Shown here piece after piece: positions 23,852 through 31,522 of a DNA stretch of 64,000 nucleotides (within the stretch, counting starts at the first letter, position 1; each line of letters starts with the position of its first letter). The notes beneath the pieces were generated by a model, which had not been told where the DNA came from, did no database searches, and saw nothing but the letters and a program-made list of their open reading frames with translations. This DNA is from Maricaulis sp. (GTDB lineage: Bacteria; Pseudomonadota; Alphaproteobacteria; Caulobacterales; Maricaulaceae): positions 1-64,000 of the forward strand of contig NZ_JASBRW010000085.1 of NCBI RefSeq assembly GCF_030149235.1, written 5' to 3'. The position numbers were made by a program, and so were the translations under genes.

Positions 23852-25470
23852 GCGTGTTCAAATCCCGCATCTCCACGAGTTCAGAGAGCTTCCGCAAGAA
23901 CCGGGAGGACATGCTCGGTCTGATCGCCAAGCTCGAGGAGCTCAACAGTCGCGCCGGCAAGATATCGGAAAAGCGCAAACCACGGTTCGAGGCCCGGGGC
24001 CAGCTGACACCGCGCGAACGCCTGGCGCGCTTGCTCGATCCCGGCATGCCCTGGGTGTCACTGGGCAATCTGACAGGCTATCTCGCCGACAAACAGCCGG
24101 AAGAGCGCTCCATTCCGGGGTCGACCATGATTTCGGGTATTGGCTTCATCCGCGGCGTTCGCTGCATGGTCCTGGTCGATGACAGCGGCATCAAGGGAGG
24201 GGCCATCATGAGCGGCACGGGGTGGAAAATCCTGCGGGCCGAACAGATTGCGCTGCAGCAGAAACTTCCCTTCGTCCATCTGGTGGAAAGCGCCGGGGGC
24301 GATCTGATCAATTACACCGTTGAGGGCTTTGTCCGCGGTGGCGGCGTATTCGCCGGCCAAGCCCGGCTCTCCAAGGCGGGTATTCCGGTAATCACCATTC
24401 TGCATGGCTCATCCACCGCGGGGGGCGCCTACATGCCCGGCATGAGTGATTACGTCATTGCCGTCAAGGAGAACGGCAAGGCTTTCCTGGCAGGCCCGCC
24501 CCTGCTCAAGGCAGCGACCGGCGAAATCGCCACAGAGGCCGAGCTGGGCGGCGCGCAAATGCACGCCGAGACCTCCGGGCTGGTCGAATATCTTGCCGAG
24601 AATGATGGCGAGGCGGTGCTGATGGCGCGTGAGGTGGTTGACCGCCTGTGCTGGAATACGCGCTGTCCCAGGCCGGATATCCCCGACTACGCGCCACCAC
24701 TCTACGACCCCGACGAGATCGCGGGCGTAGTGCCGGTGGACTACCGCATCCCCTATGATGTGCGCGAGGTCGTGGCCCGCATTGTTGACGGTTCGGACTT
24801 CTCCGACTTCAAGCCTCGTTACGGAGTATCCACGGTCTGCATGCAGGCCAGTGTCATGGGCTATCGCTGTGGCCTGATTGGCAATAATGGACCGATTGAT
24901 CCCGACGGGGCTACCAAGGTCGCGCAATTCCTGCAGCTCATGGATCAGGCGGATACGCCGGTGGTCTTCCTGCAGAATACGACCGGCTACATGGTCGGAA
25001 CCGAGTATGAGCGGGCCGGCATGATCAAACACGGATCAAAGATGATCCAGGCGGTGACCAATATCGAGGTGCCGCGGCTGACCTTCATGATCGGCGCCAG
25101 TTTCGGGGCCGGAAATTACGGCATGTGCGGCCAGGGTTTCGGGCCGGATTTTGTCTATTCCTGGCCCAATGCCGCGACCGGCGTGATGGGTGGAGCCCAG
25201 GCTGCGACCGTGATGTCGATTGTCGCGGAAGGCGCCGCCAAGGCCGCGGGCGTCGAGCCGGATCGCGAGCAATTGGCGCAGCAGGAAGCCTTTATCAAGG
25301 AGATGTTCGATGGCCAAGCAGGGGCATTCTACACCTCCGGTCACGAGACAGATGATGGCATGATCGACCCGCGCGATACCCGCAAGGCGCTTGGCTTTTT
25401 GCTCGCCACGGTGTGGGAAGCGCGCCACCGGGATATCCGGCGGAACAGTTTCGGCATAGCGCGGATGTAG
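23848..25470 (+). CDS. Biotin-dependent acyl-CoA carboxylase, carboxyltransferase (beta) subunit, AtuC/LiuB-like
   Basis: A 540-residue carboxyltransferase. The two crotonase-like halves are clear: HGSSTAGGAYMPGMSDYV and LAGPPLLKAATGE in the first, QNTTGYMVGTEYERAGMIKHG and GASFGAGNYGMCGQGF in the second. It transfers the carboxyl group from biotin to an enoyl-CoA (methylcrotonyl- or geranyl-CoA in relatives). A stretch near 167-171 that I align to FFNQA of methylcrotonyl-CoA carboxylase reads FAGQA, suggesting a roomier acyl pocket. It pairs with the alpha subunit at 26301-28307. Neighbouring AtuA and the lack of an HMG-CoA lyase gene favour a geranyl-CoA-type role. Confidence 0.9.
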   Translation: MSVFKSRISTSSESFRKNREDMLGLIAKLEELNSRAGKISEKRKPRFEARGQLTPRERLARLLDPGMPWVSLGNLTGYLADKQPEERSIPGSTMISGIGFIRGVRCMVLVDDSGIKGGAIMSGTGWKILRAEQIALQQKLPFVHLVESAGGDLINYTVEGFVRGGGVFAGQARLSKAGIPVITILHGSSTAGGAYMPGMSDYVIAVKENGKAFLAGPPLLKAATGEIATEAELGGAQMHAETSGLVEYLAENDGEAVLMAREVVDRLCWNTRCPRPDIPDYAPPLYDPDEIAGVVPVDYRIPYDVREVVARIVDGSDFSDFKPRYGVSTVCMQASVMGYRCGLIGNNGPIDPDGATKVAQFLQLMDQADTPVVFLQNTTGYMVGTEYERAGMIKHGSKMIQAVTNIEVPRLTFMIGASFGAGNYGMCGQGFGPDFVYSWPNAATGVMGGAQAATVMSIVAEGAAKAAGVEPDREQLAQQEAFIKEMFDGQAGAFYTSGHETDDGMIDPRDTRKALGFLLATVWEARHRDIRRNSFGIARM

Positions 25471-25479
25471 GGGGACGCC

Positions 25480-26298
25480 ATGAGAGACTTTCCACCGACT
25501 ACGGCGCTGGAGCTGGAGTTCGAAAAGGGTTGGCTGACCATCTGGTTCAACCAGCCGGCAAGCCGCAATGCGCTCAGCGCCGAGCTGACCGCAGACTTGC
25601 GGGCGGTACTGGCCGATGTGCGCGAGGATCGTACAGTGCGCGGCATTACCCTGCGGGGCCGCGGGGGTGTCTTCTGTGCCGGCGGTGACCTCAAGGCGTT
25701 CCAGTCCGGGCATCAGAGCAGCGAGACGACTGACCCGGTCGAAGGCGTTGTTTCCCTGTCCAGATCCGGCGCCGAGATCTTTGATCTGGTCGATACAATG
25801 CCGCAGGTCGTCATCGCCTCGATCGAGGGTGCAGCGATGGCGGGTGGTCTGGGACTGGCGTGCTGTGCCGACGTCATTCTGGTGGAATCTGGTGCGCGTT
25901 TTGCGTTCACGGAGACCGCAATCGGGCTGACCCCGGCGCAGATCGCGCCCTTTGTCATCCGCAAGCTGGGCTATTCCACCGGACGCCGCTTGATGCTGAC
26001 CGCGGCCCGTTTTGACGGCCAGGGTGCCGTGGATCTCGGATTCACCGACTTCGTGGCTGAAGGCGTTGAAGCGCTGGACGAAATCGAGGCCGGATTGCGC
26101 CGGCAGGTCCTCAAATGTGCCCCGGGCGCAGTGGCGGATATCAAGCGTTTGATCCTTGATCTTCCGGGGCTCGACCGTGACGCCCAGATCGATGCGGCGG
26201 CGCGGAATTTTGCGGGACGCTTGCTGGGTGAGGAAGGCCGGGAGGGCATTGCCGCTTTCCTCGAAAAGCGCAAGCCGCTTTGGGCCGAGGAGGTTTGA
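25480..26298 (+). CDS. Enoyl-CoA hydratase (AtuE/LiuC-like)
   Basis: A 272-residue crotonase-fold protein. The oxyanion-hole segments are RGRGGVFCAGGDLKAF and SIEGAAMAGGLGLACCADV, with the usual FTETAIGLTPAQIAPFVIRKLG region after them. Placed between the two carboxylase subunits, it should hydrate the carboxylated enoyl-CoA (isohexenylglutaconyl-CoA in the terpene route, methylglutaconyl-CoA in leucine breakdown). The carboxylase alpha gene begins two bases after its stop, with its ribosome site GAGGAGG inside this gene. Confidence 0.88.
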   Translation: MRDFPPTTALELEFEKGWLTIWFNQPASRNALSAELTADLRAVLADVREDRTVRGITLRGRGGVFCAGGDLKAFQSGHQSSETTDPVEGVVSLSRSGAEIFDLVDTMPQVVIASIEGAAMAGGLGLACCADVILVESGARFAFTETAIGLTPAQIAPFVIRKLGYSTGRRLMLTAARFDGQGAVDLGFTDFVAEGVEALDEIEAGLRRQVLKCAPGAVADIKRLILDLPGLDRDAQIDAAARNFAGRLLGEEGREGIAAFLEKRKPLWAEEV

Positions 26299-26300
26299 CC

Positions 26301-28307
26301 ATGGCGATGATCAAAACCTTGCTTGTCGCCAATCGTGGCGAGATCGCGCTGCGGGTCATGCGGACCGCCCGGGCCCAGGGCATGCGGACGGTCGCTGTCT
26401 ATTCCGATGCGGATGCGAAGGCGCCGCATGTGACCTTTGCCGATGCGGCGGTCCGTCTTGGTCCGGCTCAGGTTGCGGAAAGTTATCTCGATGCTGCTGC
26501 CGTGATTGAGGCAGCACGGCGTTCCGGCGCCAACGCGATCCACCCCGGTTATGGCTTCCTGTCGGAAAATGCCGATTTCGCACAAGCCGTTGAAGCTGAG
26601 GGGCTGATATTTGTCGGACCCTCTGCACATGCCATCGAGGTCATGGGTGACAAGGCCCGGGCCAAGCGGGCGATGATTGCGGCCGGTGTCCCCTGTATTC
26701 CCGGTTATGAGGGCGAGGACCAGGATGAAGCGCGCTTTGTCGAGGCGGCCCGGGAGATCGGTTTCCCGGTCATGGTCAAGGCGGCAGCCGGCGGCGGGGG
26801 GCGCGGCATGCGCCGGGTCGATAGTGAGGCGGACCTCGCCACGGCGCTGGATCTGGCCCGGTCGGAGGCCGAAAACGCTTTTAGTTCCGGTGAATTAATG
26901 CTGGAGAAGCTGGTCGAGCGGCCGCGCCATGTGGAGATCCAGGTGTTCGCTGATGCCCAGGGGCATACGGTCCATCTCGGGGAACGCGATTGCTCGGTTC
27001 AGCGCCGCCATCAAAAAGTGTTCGAGGAAGCGCCCTGCCCGGTCATGACGCCGGAGCTGCGGGCGGCGATGGGGGCGGCCGCAATCGAGGCGGCGAAGGC
27101 CGTGGACTATTGCGGCGCGGGCACGGTGGAATTCCTGCTCGATGCCGACGGGAACTTCTATTTTCTTGAAATGAATACCCGTTTGCAGGTGGAGCATCCG
27201 GTTACCGAAATGGTGACCGGGCTCGATCTCGTCGCCCTTCAGCTCGATGTTGCCCAGGGCAGATCGCTCGGCTTGGTGCAGGAGAACATTGCGCTGAACG
27301 GGCATGCCATCGAGGCGCGGCTCTATGCCGAGGACCCGGCGCTGGGTTTCCAGCCGGCCACAGGCCCGATCGCCTTGTGGAAGGCGCCGTCCGGGGCGGG
27401 AATTCGCTGTGATGACGGCATCGCCACGGGGGGCGAGGTTTCGCCCTATTATGATGCAATGGTTGCGAAAATCCTCGCCTGGGGGGAGACGCGGGAAGTC
27501 GCTTTGCGCCGTCTCGCCGCAGCGATCGAGCAGACGACCCTGTTCGGCGTGCCGAGCAATCAGGCCTTCCTGGCCGATGCACTGACCCGTCCGGATTTCG
27601 CCCAGGGCGAGGCGACGACCGCATTCATCGGCGAAAACTGGTCCGATCTCAGCGCCTTTTCCGCGCCCCCGGCGCCGGAATTGAGCGCGGCGGCGGCGGT
27701 GTTGATGCACTGTTTCGGCCGGCAAGGCGCGCAGTCTGCGTCTGTTCTTGTACCCGACGAATTGCTCGACTGGTCCAGCTCCCTGCCCCGTCCGTCGATC
27801 GCGGATTTCGGCGCCGATTTCGGAGCCGGAGTATGGCAGGTCATTCCGGCCGGAAACGGTACCTTCCGGGTCGCCGGGTCGGAGGGCGAGCATGCGGTCG
27901 AGCTGCGCGGTCAAACCCGGGGCGATGTCCGTCTCATGATCGATGGCGTGCCGCTGAGCCTGGTGGCGCATCCGGCCGGGCCGGGCGCGGTCTTCCTGCA
28001 GGCCGGGGCGCAGGTCTACAAGTTTGAAAACCGGGCCGGGATGCTGGCCGCCGGTGTGGAGGCTGCCGGCGGCGGGGATATCACCGCGTCGATGCACGGC
28101 GTCCTGATCGAGCTCAAGGCCAAGCCGGGCGACCGGGTTGCTGCAGGCGATACGCTGGCGGTGCTGGAGGCGATGAAGATGCAGCACCAGCTCACCGCCG
28201 ATGTCGGCGGTGTGGTCACGGAAGTGCTCGCCGAGGAAGGCGCCCAACTGGCCGCCGGTGATCTCATTTTGACCATTAAAGAGGAGGCGGGTGATGCAGG
28301 AAGCTGA
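26301..28307 (+). CDS. Biotin-dependent acyl-CoA carboxylase, biotin carboxylase/BCCP (alpha) subunit, AtuF/LiuD-like
   Basis: About 668 residues. The biotin carboxylase region has VANRGEIALRVMRTA, HPGYGFLSENADFA, the glycine-rich ATP loop KAAAGGGGRGMR and FLEMNTRLQVEHPVTE. A linker domain is followed by the biotinyl domain, with the biotinylated Lys in EAMKM (about residue 626). It carboxylates biotin with ATP and bicarbonate for the beta subunit encoded two genes upstream. ATG 26301 follows GAGGAGG; an in-frame TTG at 26280 is rejected. The 3' end overlaps the next gene by 14 bases. Confidence 0.92.
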   Translation: MAMIKTLLVANRGEIALRVMRTARAQGMRTVAVYSDADAKAPHVTFADAAVRLGPAQVAESYLDAAAVIEAARRSGANAIHPGYGFLSENADFAQAVEAEGLIFVGPSAHAIEVMGDKARAKRAMIAAGVPCIPGYEGEDQDEARFVEAAREIGFPVMVKAAAGGGGRGMRRVDSEADLATALDLARSEAENAFSSGELMLEKLVERPRHVEIQVFADAQGHTVHLGERDCSVQRRHQKVFEEAPCPVMTPELRAAMGAAAIEAAKAVDYCGAGTVEFLLDADGNFYFLEMNTRLQVEHPVTEMVTGLDLVALQLDVAQGRSLGLVQENIALNGHAIEARLYAEDPALGFQPATGPIALWKAPSGAGIRCDDGIATGGEVSPYYDAMVAKILAWGETREVALRRLAAAIEQTTLFGVPSNQAFLADALTRPDFAQGEATTAFIGENWSDLSAFSAPPAPELSAAAAVLMHCFGRQGAQSASVLVPDELLDWSSSLPRPSIADFGADFGAGVWQVIPAGNGTFRVAGSEGEHAVELRGQTRGDVRLMIDGVPLSLVAHPAGPGAVFLQAGAQVYKFENRAGMLAAGVEAAGGGDITASMHGVLIELKAKPGDRVAAGDTLAVLEAMKMQHQLTADVGGVVTEVLAEEGAQLAAGDLILTIKEEAGDAGS

Positions 28308-29088
28308 GGATTTTCGTGCCGAGTCCAGGGCGCTGCATGCCTTGCTCGCACCGCTTGAAGGCGAGCGCTTTGCGGCCCCGACCCAGTTCAAGGGCTGGAC
28401 CATCAATGATGTGCTTCAGCACCTGCATGTCTGGAACATGATGGCCGGGCTTCAGCTCAGCGACGAGGCCGAGATCGACCGCCAGTTTGCGAGGCTGATC
28501 GAGCTGGAGGGCAAGCTGCGCGTCTTCGAGAACGAGCGGCTGGACGGGTTGAGCGGCCCGGACCTCCTGGCAGCCTGGATCGACGGGGCGGAACGCCTGG
28601 CCGACGCCTTTGCTGGGGCCGATCCGAAACAACGCCTGAAATGGGTCGGGCCGAGCATGAGCGCCCGGTCCTCCATCACCGCCCGGCTGATGGAGACCTG
28701 GGCGCACGGCCAGGAAATCTATGACGAGCTCGGCGTGGTGCGGGCCAATGAGGACCGTATCCGCGGCATCGTCGTGCTCGGCGTGAATACCTATCGCTGG
28801 ACCTATATGGCGCACGGGCAGGAGGCGCCCGGACCGATGCCGCAGGTGGTGCTGACGGCGCCGTCCGGCGAGGTCTGGAGCCATGGCGAGGCCGGCGATA
28901 GCGGGCGTATTGAAGGCCTGGCCGAGGAATTCTGCCAGGTGGTCACCCAGACCCGCAATATCGAGGATACCCGCCTGCAGGTCACCGGCGAGATTGCCCG
29001 TGACTGGATGGCGAAAGCGCAGTGTTTTGCCGGTCCGCCGGCCACGCCGCCGAAGCCGGGTGAGCGTTTCACCCGCACCGCAGCGTAG
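28294..29088 (+). CDS. TIGR03084-like protein (DinB/maleylpyruvate-isomerase-like fold), function unknown
   Basis: About 264 residues. The N-terminal four-helix part shows conserved His/Trp positions typical of DinB-like metal-binding proteins (FKGWTINDVLQHLHVWNMM; MSARSSITARLMETWAHGQEIYDELG). I place it in the TIGR03084 family from memory; no reaction is established for that family to my knowledge. ATG 28294 has AGGAGG six bases upstream and is preferred to GTG 28291. Wedged between a carboxylase and a dehydrogenase pair, it probably acts in the same catabolic pathway, perhaps as a metal- or thiol-dependent auxiliary enzyme. Confidence 0.7.
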   Translation: MQEAEDFRAESRALHALLAPLEGERFAAPTQFKGWTINDVLQHLHVWNMMAGLQLSDEAEIDRQFARLIELEGKLRVFENERLDGLSGPDLLAAWIDGAERLADAFAGADPKQRLKWVGPSMSARSSITARLMETWAHGQEIYDELGVVRANEDRIRGIVVLGVNTYRWTYMAHGQEAPGPMPQVVLTAPSGEVWSHGEAGDSGRIEGLAEEFCQVVTQTRNIEDTRLQVTGEIARDWMAKAQCFAGPPATPPKPGERFTRTAA

Positions 29089-29112
29089 CAAGGTAGCAAG
29101 AAGGAGAGGGCG

Positions 29113-30321
29113 ATGAGCGCCGTCGATCAAAAGGAATTGGCCGAGTTTTCCGCCGCGGCGGAGGCCTGGTTCGCGGAAAACACGGTGAAGGATCCCGGTT
29201 TCCGTCTGCCGCTCACCTTCATGGAGGTGGGGACGGACCAGCAATTCGAGTTCCTGCGCGATTGGCAGAACAAGGTCTGGGAGGCGGGCTATCTCGGTGC
29301 GGCGTGGCCCAAGGCCTATGGCGGTGGGGGGCTGGACCCGGAATTCCAGAAGGCGGCGACGGCGGCGATGCGCAAGCATGACGCCCCGATCATGCTGAAT
29401 GCCATCGGTTTGAACTGGACCGGTCCGATGTTGTTGGACATCGGGACCGAAGAGCAGAAGTCGCAATATCTCAAGGGCATCCTCTCGGCCGAGGATATCT
29501 GGTGCCAGGGCTTTTCCGAGCCGGAAAACGGCTCTGATCTGGGCAATGCCCAGACCCGGGCCGTCCGCGACGGGGATGAGTATGTCATCACCGGATCGAA
29601 GATTTGGACCACCCAGGGCAATTACGCCAAATACATGATCCTTCTGGCCCGGACCAATCCGGATGCGCCGCGCAAATATGATGGTCTGAGCTTCTTCCTG
29701 GCCCCGATGCGCGTGCCCGGGGTGGAGACAATGCCGATCCGCAAGCTGACCGGTGAATACGGTTTCACCCAGACCTTCTTTGACGGAGCCCGCATCCCGG
29801 CCAAGGGGCTGATGGGGCAGGAAGGCCAGGGCTGGACCTTCGCCATGCAATTGCTCGAATACGAGCGCGGTGTGCGCGGCGGTCAGGCTGGTGGCTATAT
29901 CATCACCGAGCAGAATGCCTTTGATGTCGTGGATCTGGCGCGCCGGGTGAAACGCGGCGGCAGGCCGGCGATCGAGGACCCGGTCCTGAAGGACAAGCTG
30001 GTCGATTTCATTATCGAGATCCAGTCCAACGCCCTGTGCCGTCAGCGCCTCGCTGTGCCGCCGCTCAACCAGGAAAAACCGTTTGGCATACCTTTGGCTT
30101 CCAAGCTTATGACGACCGAGTTCGCGCGCCGCATCAATGAATTTGCTGTCTCCCTGACAGGGGTAGATGGCGGTTATTATGTCGGTGATCCCAATGCGGT
30201 TGATGATGGGCTGTGGACGCGCGCCTATCTCAATGCCTTTTCCGCCACCATTGGCGGCGGCACCTCGCAAATTCAGCGCAATATCGTGGCCGAGCACGCG
30301 CTCGGTCTGCCGAAGGGATAG
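29113..30321 (+). CDS. Acyl-CoA dehydrogenase, large-type partner of a pair
   Basis: A 402-residue FAD acyl-CoA dehydrogenase: AAWPKAYGGGG, WCQGFSEPENGSDLGNAQT, VITGSKIWTTQGNYAKYMI and the C-terminal ISATIGGGTSQIQRN-type FAD loop (here FSATIGGGTSQIQRNIVAEHALGLP). Glu in LLEYERGVRGG is a catalytic-base candidate. A second dehydrogenase follows nine bases later. Pairs of this kind form heterotetramers in steroid side-chain and pimeloyl-CoA degradation (FadE/ChsE, PimC/D), so a two-subunit enzyme for a bulky acyl-CoA is likely; the exact substrate is not deducible. Confidence 0.88.
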   Translation: MSAVDQKELAEFSAAAEAWFAENTVKDPGFRLPLTFMEVGTDQQFEFLRDWQNKVWEAGYLGAAWPKAYGGGGLDPEFQKAATAAMRKHDAPIMLNAIGLNWTGPMLLDIGTEEQKSQYLKGILSAEDIWCQGFSEPENGSDLGNAQTRAVRDGDEYVITGSKIWTTQGNYAKYMILLARTNPDAPRKYDGLSFFLAPMRVPGVETMPIRKLTGEYGFTQTFFDGARIPAKGLMGQEGQGWTFAMQLLEYERGVRGGQAGGYIITEQNAFDVVDLARRVKRGGRPAIEDPVLKDKLVDFIIEIQSNALCRQRLAVPPLNQEKPFGIPLASKLMTTEFARRINEFAVSLTGVDGGYYVGDPNAVDDGLWTRAYLNAFSATIGGGTSQIQRNIVAEHALGLPKG

Positions 30322-30330
30322 GGGGCGATC

Positions 30331-31455
30331 ATGGAAAAGCTTGGCGAACTCGGATTTTCCGAGGAACAGGGTGATCTGCTTGAAGTCGCGATGAATTTCT
30401 GCCGTGGCCGCTCCCCGATCGAGACCGTGCGCGGGCTGCTGACCGATGAACGGGGCTATGACCCTGCGGTTTGGAAAGAGATTGGCGAGATGGGCTGGCT
30501 CAGCATCGCCATCCCGGAGAGCTATGGCGGCGTCGGGCTAAGCCTGGCCGAAGTTGTACCGGTGGCCGAGGCCATGGGGCGCTATCTTCTCAACTCCCCC
30601 TTCGTGTCGACGACCCTGACCGCGCAGGCCTTGCTGAACGGCGCTACCGAGGATCAGAAACAGGCCTGGTTGCCGCGACTGGCGGCCGGGGAGGCCGCGA
30701 CACTGGCCGTGCTGGAGGCGGGCGGAGACTGGGACCTGGGCGCGCCGGCCTGTCAGGCCGCACCGGCCGGCGACGGTGTCGTGCTGTCAGGGCAGAAGCG
30801 TTTCGTGGCGGATGCCTCGGACGCGGCCCTGATCATCGTGTCGGTGACGCATGAAGGCGGGCCGGCGCTCCTCTTGCTGGAGCCCGGTGATTGGCCCGAG
30901 GGCGCCTTGCGGCGCGAGACCGTGGTCGATGAAACCCGCCGCAGCTATGAGCTGACCCTAGACGGCATCACCGTGCCGGCGGCCCGCTTAATGCCGGACG
31001 GCCAGGCCGCGGCAACGCTGGCGCATGTCCAGCTGTGCACCAATCTCCTCTCCGCCGCCGATATGGCAGGCGCCAATCTGGCCCTGATCGACTACACGCT
31101 GGATTACCTGCGCACCCGGACCCAGTTCGGCAAACCCATTGGCGCCTACCAGGCGCTCAAACACCCCATGGTCGACGCCTATGTGCTCTATGAGCAGGCC
31201 CGCTCGCATGTTTACAGCGCGGCGCATTGCTTTGATCGCCAGGGCGAGGGTGAAGTGGCGACGCGGATGGCCAAGGTCTCTGCACTTGAGGCCTATAGCC
31301 GGGCCGGCGACCGCTCGATCCAGTTCCATGGCGGTTTTGGCTTCACCTATGACTGTGATGCCCAGCTGCATCGTCGCCGGGCGATCTGGCACGGCGCGCA
31401 GAGCGGTGATGAGGCGCATCACAAACGCGTGCTGGCGGAGCTCTTGCTGGGCTAG
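30331..31455 (+). CDS. Acyl-CoA dehydrogenase, small-type partner of a pair
   Basis: A 374-residue, more divergent acyl-CoA dehydrogenase fold. Conserved landmarks are MGWLSIAIPESYGGVGLSLAE, RTRTQFGKPIGAYQALKH and the C-terminal DRSIQFHGGFGFTYDCDAQLHRRRA. The middle FAD/substrate region is degenerate (the usual TEP-type loop reads LEAGGDWDLGAP), which is typical of the non-catalytic or helper subunit in heterotetrameric dehydrogenases. It follows the 402-residue partner by nine bases and ends the right arm of the cluster. Confidence 0.85.
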   Translation: MEKLGELGFSEEQGDLLEVAMNFCRGRSPIETVRGLLTDERGYDPAVWKEIGEMGWLSIAIPESYGGVGLSLAEVVPVAEAMGRYLLNSPFVSTTLTAQALLNGATEDQKQAWLPRLAAGEAATLAVLEAGGDWDLGAPACQAAPAGDGVVLSGQKRFVADASDAALIIVSVTHEGGPALLLLEPGDWPEGALRRETVVDETRRSYELTLDGITVPAARLMPDGQAAATLAHVQLCTNLLSAADMAGANLALIDYTLDYLRTRTQFGKPIGAYQALKHPMVDAYVLYEQARSHVYSAAHCFDRQGEGEVATRMAKVSALEAYSRAGDRSIQFHGGFGFTYDCDAQLHRRRAIWHGAQSGDEAHHKRVLAELLLG

Positions 31456-31522
31456 GCTGACCCGGCTGCAAGGCGATGCAGGCGGCATAGGGAAAGCCAA
31501 TTTCAACGGCCCGGTTCGCCGG

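Noticed and set aside
23848..28307. Plain leucine (liu) operon encoding methylcrotonyl-CoA carboxylase
   Set aside because: Not excluded, but AtuA, the absence of HMG-CoA lyase and of a MerR-type LiuR, and the altered pocket stretch make an Atu-like assignment better.
28276..30297. Open frame of about 670 codons antisense to the TIGR03084 and acyl-CoA dehydrogenase genes
   Set aside because: It spans two clear genes on the other strand, lacks domain similarity and would need to cross a gene boundary; judged a codon-bias artefact.
31456..31522. Terminator between the dehydrogenase pair and the antiporter (CCGG-TTCG-CCGG)
   Set aside because: The stem is only four base pairs with no T-tract; it may be a weak hairpin but is not a supported terminator.
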